Shown here piece after piece: positions 6,003 through 13,101 of a DNA stretch of 24,861 nt; within the stretch, counting starts at the first letter, position 1; each line of letters starts with the position of its first letter. The notes beneath the pieces were generated by a model. That model was not told the DNA's origin and made no database searches. It worked only from the letters and a program-made list of their open reading frames with translations. The stretch is taken from positions 1 to 24,861 of the forward strand of contig AQRS01000022.1 in NCBI GenBank assembly GCA_000402355.1, read 5' to 3'. Both the position numbers and the translations under genes were made by a program. The DNA comes from Candidatus Iainarchaeum andersonii SCGC AAA011-E11. Its GTDB lineage: Archaea > Iainarchaeota > Iainarchaeia > Iainarchaeales > Iainarchaeaceae.

Positions 6003-7039
6003 AAAGGATTTTTATCGAGCAGGGAATGAAAAAGCTTGAGCTTGACTCTTACCTCGCGAAGGAGTTGGACAAAGCAGGTTTCACGAAATCCGAAATCGTG
6101 AAGACTCCGTTGGTAACGAGAATCGTGGTTAATGTCACTAGGCCGGGGCTCGCAATCGGAAAGAGCGGAAGCAATATTGCGCAGCTCACCGAAACAATCG
6201 AGAAGCGCTTTAAGATAGACAACCCGCAGCTTGAGATAAGGGAAATTGAAAAGCCTGAATTAGACGCGCAGGCGGTTGCAAACAAATTGAAGGCGCTTAT
6301 TGAGCGCGGATTCTCGTGGAGAAGCGTGGTTTTCAAGACTTTCAGGGACACGCAGGCCGCGGGCGCGCAGGGAATAGAAATTATCGTGAGCGGAAAAATC
6401 GCGGGAAAAGGGGACAGGAAAAGGGCGCAGAGGATTGCTTGGGGTTACATGAAAAAGGTCGGGGAACAGGCGAAGCTTGTTGATTATGGCGCGACATCGG
6501 CACATCCGAAGGTCGGCGCAATAGGAATCAAAGTCAGGATTGTGAGGCCGGAAACAAAGTTCCCGGACAAAACCAGGATTCAGGATTATGTGAAGAAGAT
6601 GGAGGAGAACACCGCGGCACTGGAAGCGGCTGATAAAAAAGCGAAAGAAGCTGCGGAGCCGCTGCAGGCTGCTGCGGAGAGCGCCGAGGAAAAGCCGGAA
6701 ATGGAAGTTAAAGCGGAACAGGGCGGAGAAAAAAAAGCGGAGCTGAAGAAAGAGGCGAGCAAAGCGAGCCAAGGCCCTGCAAAGCAAGCCCTGCCAAAGG
6801 CGGACGCTCCCTTCCGAGGAGCACGCTCGGAATCGGTAGCGCGCGGCGTTGAGCCCTCTGAGGCGAAATCCTCGGAGAGGGAAATGCGCGAGGGGAAGAA
6901 GGAGCACAAGGGCGCGCACAAAGATGAGAAGGGTGAAAAGAAGGCGGAGAAAAAAGAGGCTAAGGCCGAAGGCGGAGAAAAAAAGGAAATTGTTTCCTTT
7001 GGAGAGAAAGCCGATGAAGAAGGGGAAAAGGAGGAGTGA
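5990..7039 (+). CDS. rps3: Small-subunit ribosomal protein uS3, with long C-terminal extension
   Basis: The core is residues 1-210: MIMIERIFIEQGMKKLELDSYLAKEL, the KH domain with its GxxG loop (GLAIGKSGSNI) and the C-terminal domain (GDRKRAQRIAWGYMKKVG, then GAIGIKVRIVRP). uS3 lies at the mRNA entry site. ATG 5990 has GGAGG four bases upstream; ATG 5996 is the alternative. The tail from about 210 to 349 is low-complexity Ala, Glu and Lys and contains a 31-residue block (256-286, ASKASQGPAKQALPKADAPF then RGARSESVARG) also found in L32e. A further hairpin (CTCTGAGG/CCTCGGAG, about 6854-6875) follows. Archaeal S3 normally ends much earlier. Confidence 0.96.
   Translation: MIMIERIFIEQGMKKLELDSYLAKELDKAGFTKSEIVKTPLVTRIVVNVTRPGLAIGKSGSNIAQLTETIEKRFKIDNPQLEIREIEKPELDAQAVANKLKALIERGFSWRSVVFKTFRDTQAAGAQGIEIIVSGKIAGKGDRKRAQRIAWGYMKKVGEQAKLVDYGATSAHPKVGAIGIKVRIVRPETKFPDKTRIQDYVKKMEENTAALEAADKKAKEAAEPLQAAAESAEEKPEMEVKAEQGGEKKAELKKEASKASQGPAKQALPKADAPFRGARSESVARGVEPSEAKSSEREMREGKKEHKGAHKDEKGEKKAEKKEAKAEGGEKKEIVSFGEKADEEGEKEE
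6755..6848 (+). repeat. 94-bp repeat inside rps3 (type D)
   Basis: It matches 11626-11719 in rpl32e with three differences in 94 bases. It begins GCGAGCAAAGCGAGCCAAG and contains the overlapping hairpins GCTCC/GGAGC and CCGAG/CTCGG. It starts on codon position 1 in both genes, so the same 31 residues are encoded. Flanking residues are also similar (AELKKE before, MREGKK after), so the duplicated unit may be somewhat longer. Confidence 0.9.
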
Positions 7040-7044
7040 TTGCC

Positions 7045-7272
7045 ATGGTTAAGAAGCTTGCTGTTTTGAGGGACAATTCTGTCGAGGAACTGGAGGCGAA
7101 GATAGTGGATTTGAAGAACCTGCTTTCCAAGGAGAAGGCGATGGTTTCCTCCGGAACAAGGGCGGAGAAGCCCTCCAAAATAAGGAACACGAGAAGGCAG
7201 ATTGCGAGGATTCTTACGATAATCAATGAAAAGAAAACTGCAAAAACGGCGGTGAAGGCAAAAAATGGTTGA
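7045..7272 (+). CDS. rpl29: Large-subunit ribosomal protein uL29
   Basis: The protein has 75 residues and is all helical. The hallmark second helix is at residues 43-61 (RAEKPSKIRNTRRQIARIL), after the first helix LRDNSVEELEAKIVDLKNLLSKEK. ATG 7045 is chosen because GGAGG lies about 10 bases upstream (7030-7034) and the N terminus MVKKLAVLRD fits the family; an upstream GTG (7036) overlaps the S3 stop. uL29 sits at the tunnel exit beside L23. It overlaps aIF1 by 8 bases. Confidence 0.95.
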   Translation: MVKKLAVLRDNSVEELEAKIVDLKNLLSKEKAMVSSGTRAEKPSKIRNTRRQIARILTIINEKKTAKTAVKAKNG

Positions 7273-7567
7273 AATTGACAAGGTTACGGGCCTCCCGAAG
7301 GATCTTTTGGATTTCGGCGACATCACGAAGGAGTCGCAGAAAATCAAGGTCACGGAAATGATGAGGCGGTTCAGGAAATTCATGACCATTGTCAGCGGCC
7401 TTGAGGACGAGAAGGAAGCGAAGAGGCTTGGAAAGGAACTGAAGAGAAAGCTTGCGTGCGGCGGTACTGTGAAGGGAACGAAGATTGAGTTGCAGGGAAA
7501 GCATTCCGCTAAAGTCAAGGAAATTCTTTTGGCGAACGGTTACAGGGAGGAATTGATAGATGCTTAA
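7265..7567 (+). CDS. sui1: Translation initiation factor aIF1 (SUI1 family)
   Basis: The protein has 100 residues, as in other archaea. SUI1 fold markers are the basic loop MRRFRKFMTIVSGLE, then AKRLGKELKRKLACGGTVKG (about 55-74) and the C-terminal IELQGKHSAKVKEILLANGY. The factor binds the small subunit near the P site and checks start-codon pairing. Its position between L29 and the RNase P subunit is the standard archaeal order. It overlaps the next gene by 8 bases. Confidence 0.97.
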   Translation: MVEIDKVTGLPKDLLDFGDITKESQKIKVTEMMRRFRKFMTIVSGLEDEKEAKRLGKELKRKLACGGTVKGTKIELQGKHSAKVKEILLANGYREELIDA

Positions 7568-7862
7568 GGGGGAAAATTACTGCATCACGGCGGAAAACAT
7601 CCGCGCGCACGAAATGATAGGCCTCAATGCGAAGGTTATTGGAAGCGCGGAAAGGAGCAGACTTGGGTTGAGCGGAAAAATTGTGGACGAAACCAGGAAC
7701 ACATTCGTCATTGAATCGCGGGGCGGGGAGAAGATTGTCCCGAAAGCGGAAGCCGTTTTCGAGTTTGAGCTTGGAAAGGAAAAAGTGAAGGTTGATGGAA
7801 GGGAAATTTTGTATAGGCCTGAGGCGAGGACAAAGGCTTTGTGGAGGAATGTGAATGCCTGA
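7560..7862 (+). CDS. rnp1: RNase P protein component 1 (Rnp1, Rpp29/Pop4 family)
   Basis: The protein has 100 residues. The Sm-like barrel is visible: HEMIGLNAKVIGSAERSRLGLSGKIVDETRNTFVIES (about 16-52), then KIVPKAEAVFEFEL and REILYRPEARTKALWR. It is one of the archaeal proteins that assist the RNase P RNA in trimming tRNA 5' ends. It is in its standard place between aIF1 and S17, overlapping both. No RNase P RNA is seen in this window. Confidence 0.95.
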   Translation: MLKGENYCITAENIRAHEMIGLNAKVIGSAERSRLGLSGKIVDETRNTFVIESRGGEKIVPKAEAVFEFELGKEKVKVDGREILYRPEARTKALWRNVNA

Positions 7863-8139
7863 AAGCAAAAACGGGAAAACGAGGGCGATTAAGGTCAGGG
7901 GCGCGGTGCTCGTTGGGAAAGTCGTCAGTTCGAAGGCGCCGAAAACCGTTACGGTTGAAAGGATACTAACCAGGTATGTTCCAAAGTACGAGAGGTACAA
8001 GAAAACGAAATCGAAAGTTCGCGCGCATAACCCCGAGAACATAAATGCCAAGGACGGCGACATAGTGAAGATAGGCGAGACAAGGAAAATAAGCAAGACG
8101 AAGAGTTTCATTGTGATGGAGATATTGAAGAAGGCTTGA
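7855..8139 (+). CDS. rps17: Small-subunit ribosomal protein uS17
   Basis: The protein has 94 residues. The OB-fold is visible: GAVLVGKVVSSKAPKTVTVERIL, YVPKYERYKKTKSKVRAHNPE, then DGDIVKIGETRKISKTKSFIV. It binds 16S rRNA early in assembly. The start overlaps the rnp1 stop (ATGCCTGA); L14 follows after 12 bases. Confidence 0.97.
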   Translation: MPESKNGKTRAIKVRGAVLVGKVVSSKAPKTVTVERILTRYVPKYERYKKTKSKVRAHNPENINAKDGDIVKIGETRKISKTKSFIVMEILKKA

Positions 8140-8151
8140 AGGGTGGTGGGC

Positions 8152-8550
8152 ATGAAGGCAATCAACGCGTCAATTGTAAGGTCACTGAACCACGGAAGCA
8201 TATGCTTCTGTGCGGACAATTCGGGGGCAAAGGAAGTCAAAATCATTGCGGTTTACAAGTACCATGGAAGGAAAAAGACGCAGCCGCGCGGCGGGATAGC
8301 GGATCTCGTGAATGTTGTTGTGAAGAAGGGAAAGCCGGAAATCAGGAAGAAAGTTGAAAGGGCCGTTGTCATCAGGGTCAGGAAAGAATACAGGCGCCCT
8401 GACGGAACAAGAATAAAATTCGAGGACAACGCGGTTGTAATTGTCGATGAAAAAGGGTTGCCGAAGGGCTCCGAGGTTAAGGGAGTCGTGGCAAAGGAAG
8501 TCGGGGAAAGGTTCCCGAAAATAGCCGGAATAAGTTCAGGAGTTGTGTGA
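8152..8550 (+). CDS. rpl14: Large-subunit ribosomal protein uL14
   Basis: The protein has 132 residues, the family length. Conserved blocks are CADNSGAKEVKIIAVY (about 20-35), the central RGGIADLVNVVVKKG and VRKEYRRPDGTRIKFEDNAVVIVDEKG, and the end PKIAGISSGVV. ATG 8152 is preferred over GTG 8143 because MKAINASIVRSL matches the archaeal N terminus. In the ancestral layout its end probably touched the L24 start. That junction is duplicated around an inserted 117-bp element, leaving L14 complete. Confidence 0.97.
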   Translation: MKAINASIVRSLNHGSICFCADNSGAKEVKIIAVYKYHGRKKTQPRGGIADLVNVVVKKGKPEIRKKVERAVVIRVRKEYRRPDGTRIKFEDNAVVIVDEKGLPKGSEVKGVVAKEVGERFPKIAGISSGVV

Positions 8551-8558
8551 GTATGAGC
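8527..8558 (+). repeat. Left copy of the L14/L24 junction duplication
   Basis: The end of rpl14 plus a start-like codon (GGAATAAGTTCAGGAGTTGT, then GTGAGTATGAGC) is repeated at 8700-8729 with a few substitutions and a two-base gap. The divergence shows that this duplication is older than the L22/S3 one, or that the right copy is free to change. Confidence 0.8.
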
Positions 8559-8580
8559 ATTGAGAAGGTACACGCATTCA

Positions 8581-8697
8581 GCAGTGCAGTTCTTGCCATC
8601 GAGTCCAAACGACCTTGCAGAATTGAAGATTCTGCGAGGCCTCGTACCCTTGTGGGTACAAGGAGATGGCACTCGCACCCAACAGACGAAACTGTTG
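8581..8697 (+). repeat. 117-bp tRNA-like structured element, copy 2 (type A)
   Basis: It has the same length and nearly the same sequence as copy 1. Stems: acceptor-like 8594-8600 with 8665-8671; anticodon-arm-like 8617-8623 with 8629-8635; T-arm-like 8648-8652 with 8659-8663; terminal hairpin CAACAG/CTGTTG ending at 8697. GAA occupies 8625-8627, bases 32-34 of the cloverleaf, near the canonical anticodon place. A 56-codon frame (8553-8723, starts MSIEKVHAFSSAVLAIES) runs through the element, ends with a duplicated copy of the L14 C terminus, and stops directly before the L24 ATG. Confidence 0.85.
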
Positions 8698-8699
8698 CG

Positions 8700-8729
8700 G
8701 GAGTAAGTTCAGGGGTTGTGTGAATGAGC
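8700..8729 (+). repeat. Right copy of the L14/L24 junction duplication
   Basis: GGAGTAAGTTCAGGGGTTGT followed by GTGAATGAGC corresponds to 8527-8558. It provides the start codon of rpl24 and still encodes GVSSGVV, the same peptide as the L14 C terminus. Confidence 0.8.
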
Positions 8730-9104
8730 TCGAAGCCAAGCAAGAACAGAAAGAGGCATTACTCCAAGGAGCTGCACCTGATAGGCAAGGAGTTCAGCGT
8801 GCACCTTTCAAAGGAACTTGCAAAGGAGCTTGGAAGGAGAAGCCTTGAAGTGAGGAAAGGCGACACCGTTAAACTTGTGAGGGGCGGAGAAAAATATGTC
8901 GGCAAGCAGGGCAAGATTGCGGAAGTGAACAGGAAAAAGAGGCAGGTGCTTATTGAGGGGCTTGTGAGGAAAAAGCTTGACGGAACCGAAAGGATGGTTC
9001 CTTTCAGGCCCAGCAATTTGATTATTATGGCTATTGATGACAAGGATGGCCGCAGGCTGAAAAGAAAAAAAGCGGTCAAGAAAATGGAGAAGGTTACGGC
9101 GTGA
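8724..9104 (+). CDS. rpl24: Large-subunit ribosomal protein uL24
   Basis: The protein has 126 residues. It has the archaeal N-terminal block (SSKPSKNRKRHYSKELH), then the KOW motif region VRKGDTVKLVRGGEKYVGKQGKIAEVNRKKRQVLIEGL (about 48-86). uL24 starts 50S assembly and lies near the tunnel exit. ATG 8724 abuts the stop of the small frame crossing the upstream element. The last residues (VKKMEKVTA) and their DNA resemble the end of L4 (VKKMAKATA). Confidence 0.97.
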   Translation: MSSKPSKNRKRHYSKELHLIGKEFSVHLSKELAKELGRRSLEVRKGDTVKLVRGGEKYVGKQGKIAEVNRKKRQVLIEGLVRKKLDGTERMVPFRPSNLIIMAIDDKDGRRLKRKKAVKKMEKVTA

Positions 9105-9109
9105 TTTGA

Positions 9110-9835
9110 ATGGCAAGCAGGGGAGAATCAAAGACAATGAAGAGCATTTCGGCTCCGAAGGCAAGGTACTTTTCGAGGAAAAAGAATGTTTTCACTATAA
9201 AGGGAAGGCCGGGGCCGCACAACAGGGAAAATTCGGTTCCGTTGAGCTTCCTTTTGAGGGACGTGCTTGAATCAACGAAGAATCTCAGGGAAACAAAGGC
9301 AGTGCTGAAACAGGGCAAAGTCAGGGTGAACGGCGAAGCGAGGAAAGATTACAGGCTCGCGGTGGGCTTGTTTGATGTCGTGGAGATTGATTCGATGAAG
9401 AAAAAGTACAGGATTCTCTTTGACGGCAAAGGAAGGATTTACGCCAAGGAAATAGAGTTCAGGGGAAAGGACTTCAAGGTTTCAAAGGTCACGGGAAAAA
9501 GGACAGCAAAGGGCGGAAAAACATTCATAACCACGGGCGACGGCTTCACTATACCGGTTGAAAAGGAAAAAATCAGTGTCGGGGACAGCGTGAAGATTTC
9601 CCTGCCTGGAAGAAAGCTCGAGGACATTTATGAAATGAAGGCGGGCAGTTCCGTGTTCATTGTGGGAGGAGTCCACGTTGGCCAGAGCGCGAAGGTGCAT
9701 GGAATTGTTGAGGGAAACATCCAGAGGCAAAGGCTTGTTTCGCTTGAAGGGGAAGGCAATAATTTCACCACTGTTGAGGACAACGTTTTTGTTGTCGGAA
9801 AGGGAAAGCCCGAAATCGAGGCATTGGGGAAGTGA
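9110..9835 (+). CDS. rps4e: Small-subunit ribosomal protein eS4 (S4e)
   Basis: The protein has 241 residues, the usual length. It starts MASRGESKTMKSISAPKAR, then has an S4-like RNA-binding segment (VPLSFLLRDVLESTKNLRETKAVLKQGKVRVNG, about 42-78), the central S4e domain and a C-terminal KOW-like part (AKVHGIVEGNIQRQRLVSL). The protein is restricted to archaea and eukaryotes. It follows L24 by 5 bases and precedes L5 by 7. Confidence 0.97.
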   Translation: MASRGESKTMKSISAPKARYFSRKKNVFTIKGRPGPHNRENSVPLSFLLRDVLESTKNLRETKAVLKQGKVRVNGEARKDYRLAVGLFDVVEIDSMKKKYRILFDGKGRIYAKEIEFRGKDFKVSKVTGKRTAKGGKTFITTGDGFTIPVEKEKISVGDSVKISLPGRKLEDIYEMKAGSSVFIVGGVHVGQSAKVHGIVEGNIQRQRLVSLEGEGNNFTTVEDNVFVVGKGKPEIEALGK

Positions 9836-9842
9836 TTAAAAT

Positions 9843-10355
9843 ATGGCTGAAAATCCGATGAAAATTATCAGGGTTGAGAAGGTTACGGTAAACATGGGTG
9901 TGGGCCAGACGGGCGAGGAGCTCAAGAAGGCCGCAACGATACTGCAGAACGTTACCGGGGCAAAGCCAATCATGACCGAGTGCAAAGTGAAGCAGCCGAC
10001 GTGGGGAATACGCGAGGGCCTCACAATCGGGACAAAGGTCACTTTGAGGGGGGACAAGGCGGCCGCTTTCCTGAAGGGCGCGTTTGCCGCAAAGGACAAC
10101 AAGATAAAGAAAAAGAGCTTTGACAAAACCGGAAACTTCGGCTTCGGAATAAAGGAGTACATTGATTTGCCGAAGGCAAAGTACGACCCAAAGCTCGGAA
10201 TAAAGGGAATGGATGTTTTGGTTACGCTTGAAAGGCCGGGTTATCGCGTGAAGAAAAGGAAATTGAGGAAGGCAAAAATCGAGAAAGGCCACGTGATAAA
10301 GACCGAGGAAGCGATTGAGTTCGTGAAGCGGAATTTCGGGGTCGAGGTTGTATGA
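9843..10355 (+). CDS. rpl5: Large-subunit ribosomal protein uL5
   Basis: The protein has 170 residues. Markers are VEKVTVNMGVGQTGEELKKA (about 11-30), the segment TIGTKVTLRGDKAAAFLKGAF and FGFGIKEYIDLPKAKYDPKLGIKGMDVLV. It carries 5S rRNA into the large subunit together with L18. Its stop overlaps the S14 start (ATGA). Confidence 0.97.
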   Translation: MAENPMKIIRVEKVTVNMGVGQTGEELKKAATILQNVTGAKPIMTECKVKQPTWGIREGLTIGTKVTLRGDKAAAFLKGAFAAKDNKIKKKSFDKTGNFGFGIKEYIDLPKAKYDPKLGIKGMDVLVTLERPGYRVKKRKLRKAKIEKGHVIKTEEAIEFVKRNFGVEVV

Positions 10356-10510
10356 GCGAAAATAAGGTGAAAAGGGACTGGAAGGTCCAGCCGAAGATTT
10401 GCAAGAAGTGCGGTTCGCACAAGGGAGTCATAAGCAAGTACGGGCTTGGCATCTGCAGGAGATGCTTCAAGGACAACGCGCCTGCGCTTGGCTTCAGGAA
10501 GTACGATTAG
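10352..10510 (+). CDS. rps14: Small-subunit ribosomal protein uS14, zinc-binding
   Basis: The protein has 52 residues, beginning MSENKVKRDWKVQPKICKKC. It has the zinc motif C-x2-C (17, 20), then C-x2-C (36, 39: ICRRC) and the family ending ALGFRKYD. It sits in the 30S head. The ATG overlaps the L5 stop and the stop is followed by the S8 start after 8 bases. All four cysteines are present. Confidence 0.96.
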   Translation: MSENKVKRDWKVQPKICKKCGSHKGVISKYGLGICRRCFKDNAPALGFRKYD

Positions 10511-10518
10511 GGGGATTG

Positions 10519-10917
10519 ATGAAAATGGGCATGACTGATCCGATTGCAGACGCACTGACGAATCTCAAGAACCACGAGAATGCGGCAAAGAACGAGTGCA
10601 TAATAAGGCCGGCTTCCAAGCTGCTGAAGGAGATACTCAGGATAATGCAGGAGAAGGGCTACATAGGCACTTACGAGTTTGTCGATGACGGAAGGCAGGG
10701 AATATTCAAGGTGCACCTCATAGGGAAGATAAACGACTGCAGGGCAATCAAGCCGCGCTATGCCGTGAAGAAGGACGAGTTTGAAAAGTACGAGAAAAAA
10801 TATTTGCCTTCATACGATGTCGGCACGATTATCGTTACCACCCCCAAAGGGGTTGTCGCGCACAAGGATGCAAAGGAAATGGCTGTCGGGGGAAGGCTGC
10901 TCGCATACATTTACTGA
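10519..10917 (+). CDS. rps8: Small-subunit ribosomal protein uS8
   Basis: The protein has 132 residues from ATG 10519, or 130 from ATG 10525; GGGG at 10511-10514 fits either. The family opening is MTDPIADALTNLKNHENAAK. The conserved C terminus is YDVGTIIVTTPKGVVAHKDAKEMAVGGRLLAYIY, which binds the central domain of 16S rRNA. Upstream in-frame codons back to 10399 belong to the S14 region in another frame and are not used. Confidence 0.96.
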   Translation: MKMGMTDPIADALTNLKNHENAAKNECIIRPASKLLKEILRIMQEKGYIGTYEFVDDGRQGIFKVHLIGKINDCRAIKPRYAVKKDEFEKYEKKYLPSYDVGTIIVTTPKGVVAHKDAKEMAVGGRLLAYIY

Positions 10918-10929
10918 AGTGATTTTTTT

Positions 10930-11475
10930 ATGGCACAAAAGCTCGTTTCAAGGGTCGGGGTTCCGGAAGGCGTAAAGGTTGACATGAAGGGCAATGACCT
11001 GAAGGTTTCGGCTTCGGGAAAGGAGAACGCCAGGCACTTCAAGTCCACAAACTTCGTATTCAAGAAGAACGGCCCCGAAATAGAGGTGTGGAGCAAGAGC
11101 ACGAGGCGCAATGTTGTTGCGGAAGCTAACGCAGTAGCTTCGCACATTAGGAACCTCATCACAGGTTTGAACAAGGATTACGTTTACAGGCTCGAGGTTG
11201 TTTACAGCCACTTCCCCATGAATGTTGCTGTGAAGGGGAATTACGTTGAGATAAACAACCTTTCAGGCGGAAAATTCCCGCGCAGGGCAAATATAATCGG
11301 AAGCACGAAAGTCGAAATCAAGGGAAAGGACATTATTGTGAGGGGGCAAAACAAGGAGCACACTGGACAGACCGCCGCCAATCTTGAGCAGGCAACGCGC
11401 ATAAGAGGCCGCGATGTCAGGATTTTCCAGGACGGGATTTACATTACATCAAAATCCGGAGAGGCAAAGGAATGA
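10930..11475 (+). CDS. rpl6: Large-subunit ribosomal protein uL6
   Basis: The protein has 181 residues and two similar domains, as in the family. It starts MAQKLVSRVGVPEGVKVDMK. The second domain carries GQNKEHTGQTAANLEQATRIRGRDVRIFQDGIYI (about 139-172), the rRNA-binding signature near the sarcin-ricin loop. It is followed 6 bases later by L32e. Confidence 0.97.
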   Translation: MAQKLVSRVGVPEGVKVDMKGNDLKVSASGKENARHFKSTNFVFKKNGPEIEVWSKSTRRNVVAEANAVASHIRNLITGLNKDYVYRLEVVYSHFPMNVAVKGNYVEINNLSGGKFPRRANIIGSTKVEIKGKDIIVRGQNKEHTGQTAANLEQATRIRGRDVRIFQDGIYITSKSGEAKE

Positions 11476-11481
11476 TTTTTT

Positions 11482-12138
11482 ATGGCCGGCAAAAAAACCG
11501 AAGAGAAGAAAGAAGCGATTAAGGCGAGCCAAGCCCATGAGAGGCCTGGGCAATTGCATCCAAGCAACGAAGGGAAAACTGTTGCGGCAAAAGCGGACGC
11601 GAAGAAAGCTGAACCAAAAAAAGACGCGAGCAAAGCGAGCCAAGGCCCTGCGAAGCAAGTCCTGCCGAAGGCGGACGCTCCCTTCCGAGGAGCACGCTCG
11701 GAATCGGTAGCGCGCGGCGGAATGCGCGAGGAGAAGAAATCCAGGAAAGTTGCGGTGAAGAAGAGCAGGGAAGTTTTGGCCTTGAGGCGCAAGGTTCTCT
11801 CGAAATCCGGCCTGCCGATTTTCAGGGGAAGCTTCGGGCAGAGGATTATAAGGAAGAAGAGCATTGCGAAGTGGGACAAGTGGCGCGTTAGAAGGGGCAT
11901 TGATGTCAAGAACGAGATACAGGACGGCAAGAGGCCCGGCCAGGGATACAGGAGGCCGAGGGAATTAAGGCACGTGCATCCGAGCGGGTTCCGCGAGTTC
12001 GTGGTGCGCACTTTGAATGACGTGAATGCGGTTCCGAAGGACCACGCAATAAGGATTAAAGCGGGCGTTGGAAAAAAGAAAAGGATTGTTATTGTGGACA
12101 AAGCCATTGAAAAGGGAATCAAGGTTTTGAATCCGTGA
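11482..12138 (+). CDS. rpl32e: Large-subunit ribosomal protein eL32 with repeat-derived N-terminal extension
   Basis: The L32e core is residues about 97-218: LALRRKVLSKSGLPIFRGSF, KWDKWRVRRGIDVKNEIQ, GQGYRRPRELRHVHPSGFREFVV and the C-terminal beta region. The first 95 residues are unusual for the family. Residues 15-35 (ASQAHERPGQLHPSNEGKTV and A) and 49-79 (ASKASQGPAKQVLPKADAPF and following) are translations of two structured repeats; the second is also in S3. Both begin on codon position 1 with GCG AGC. An internal start nearer the core would remove the extension, but no strong internal ribosome-binding site stands out. Confidence 0.93.
   Translation: MAGKKTEEKKEAIKASQAHERPGQLHPSNEGKTVAAKADAKKAEPKKDASKASQGPAKQVLPKADAPFRGARSESVARGGMREEKKSRKVAVKKSREVLALRRKVLSKSGLPIFRGSFGQRIIRKKSIAKWDKWRVRRGIDVKNEIQDGKRPGQGYRRPRELRHVHPSGFREFVVRTLNDVNAVPKDHAIRIKAGVGKKKRIVIVDKAIEKGIKVLNP
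11524..11586 (+). repeat. Structured repeat inside rpl32e (type C)
   Basis: It starts GCGAGCCAAGCCCATGAG, like the type B element (GCGAGCCAAGTCCATGCG). It contains the hairpin GCCCA/TGGGC, then TTGCATCCAA and a GCAAC/GTTGC hairpin that corresponds to the CAACAG/CTGTTG hairpin ending types A and B. It is in frame and adds about 21 residues. Confidence 0.6.
11626..11719 (+). repeat. 94-bp repeat inside rpl32e (type D)
   Basis: This is the second copy of the rps3 repeat (6755-6848). The three differences are A to G, C to T and A to G; one changes Ala to Val and the other two are silent. The reading frame is the same as in rps3. Confidence 0.9.
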
Positions 12139-12151
12139 ACGGTGAAATGCG

Positions 12152-12592
12152 ATGAACGACAGGAAAGCAAAGAGAATGGCAGCGGTAATCCTGAAGGTCG
12201 GCAAAACGAAAATCTGGGTGAACCCGGAGGAAAAGGCAAGGCTCAAGGAAGCCATGACGAAGGAAGACATCAGGCAGCTTATCAAGGAAAACATAATTAA
12301 GAAGCGCAGGGAGAATCTGCACAGCAGGGGCAGGGCACGCATGCTAGCCGAAAAGAAAAGCAAGGGAAGGAAGAGGGGAAAGGGAAAGAGAAAGGGTCGC
12401 AAGGCCGTCAGGGTAAAGAAGAAGGAGAAGTGGGTCAAGAACGTGAGGGCGCAGAGGCAGTACCTGAAGGAGCTCAAGGCTTCGGGCGCAAAACTCACCA
12501 GGTCGCCGAGGGAAATTTACCTCATGATAAAGGGCGGATTCTTCAAGGGGAAAAAGTACATGCAGGCAATGGTTGAGGAGGCGAAAAAATGA
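12152..12592 (+). CDS. rpl19e: Large-subunit ribosomal protein eL19
   Basis: The protein has 146 residues, the standard archaeal length. Features are RMAAVILKVGKTKIWVNPE (7-25), the helix-loop-helix with LIKENIIKKRRENLHSRGRARMLAEKK, a very basic middle (KGRKRGKGKRKGRK) and RAQRQYLKELKASGAKLTRSPREIYLMIKGGFF. It is part of an intersubunit bridge. It overlaps L18 by 4 bases. Confidence 0.97.
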   Translation: MNDRKAKRMAAVILKVGKTKIWVNPEEKARLKEAMTKEDIRQLIKENIIKKRRENLHSRGRARMLAEKKSKGRKRGKGKRKGRKAVRVKKKEKWVKNVRAQRQYLKELKASGAKLTRSPREIYLMIKGGFFKGKKYMQAMVEEAKK

Positions 12593-13095
12593 GTTCCGGC
12601 CCCACTTACAAGGTTAGTTTCAGGAGAAGGAGAGAATCCAAAACGGATTACGTGAAGAGGCTCGCGCTCCTGAAGTCGGAAAAACCGAGGCTTGTCGTGA
12701 GGAAGACAAACAATTCAACGATTGCGGAAGTTGTTGCTTACAGCCCAAAGGGCGATGTTGTCAGGGCGTTCTTTTCAAGTGCGGGCCTGACAAAGCTCGG
12801 GTGGAAAGGCCACACGGGAAACATTCCCGCGGCTTATCTTGCGGGGTATGTGTGCGCAAAAAAGGCGCTGAAGGCCGAGGTGAAGGAAGCCGTCCTTGAC
12901 ATTGGATTGGCTTCGCCGGTGCACGGCAGCAGGGTTTTTGCCGCGCTGAAGGGAGCGATTGACGCGGGCCTGGGCATTCCGGCGGACAAAAAGGTTTTCC
13001 CGGGAGATGAAAGGGTTTCAGGAAAGCACATCAATGAGGAAACCCCGAAGAATTTTGATGAAATGAAAAAAATTATTGACAGGGAGTTTGGGTGA
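12589..13095 (+). CDS. rpl18: Large-subunit ribosomal protein uL18
   Basis: The protein has 168 residues. The N-terminal basic stretch is YKVSFRRRRESKTDYVKRL. The core has RLVVRKTNNSTIAEVVAYSPKGD, GHTGNIPAAYLAGYVCAKKA and AVLDIGLASPVHGSRVFAALKGAIDAGL. It binds 5S rRNA with L5. The C terminus (KHINEETPKNFDEMKKIIDREFG) is the short archaeal form. Confidence 0.97.
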   Translation: MSSGPTYKVSFRRRRESKTDYVKRLALLKSEKPRLVVRKTNNSTIAEVVAYSPKGDVVRAFFSSAGLTKLGWKGHTGNIPAAYLAGYVCAKKALKAEVKEAVLDIGLASPVHGSRVFAALKGAIDAGLGIPADKKVFPGDERVSGKHINEETPKNFDEMKKIIDREFG

Positions 13096-13101
13096 TTTGG
13101 A

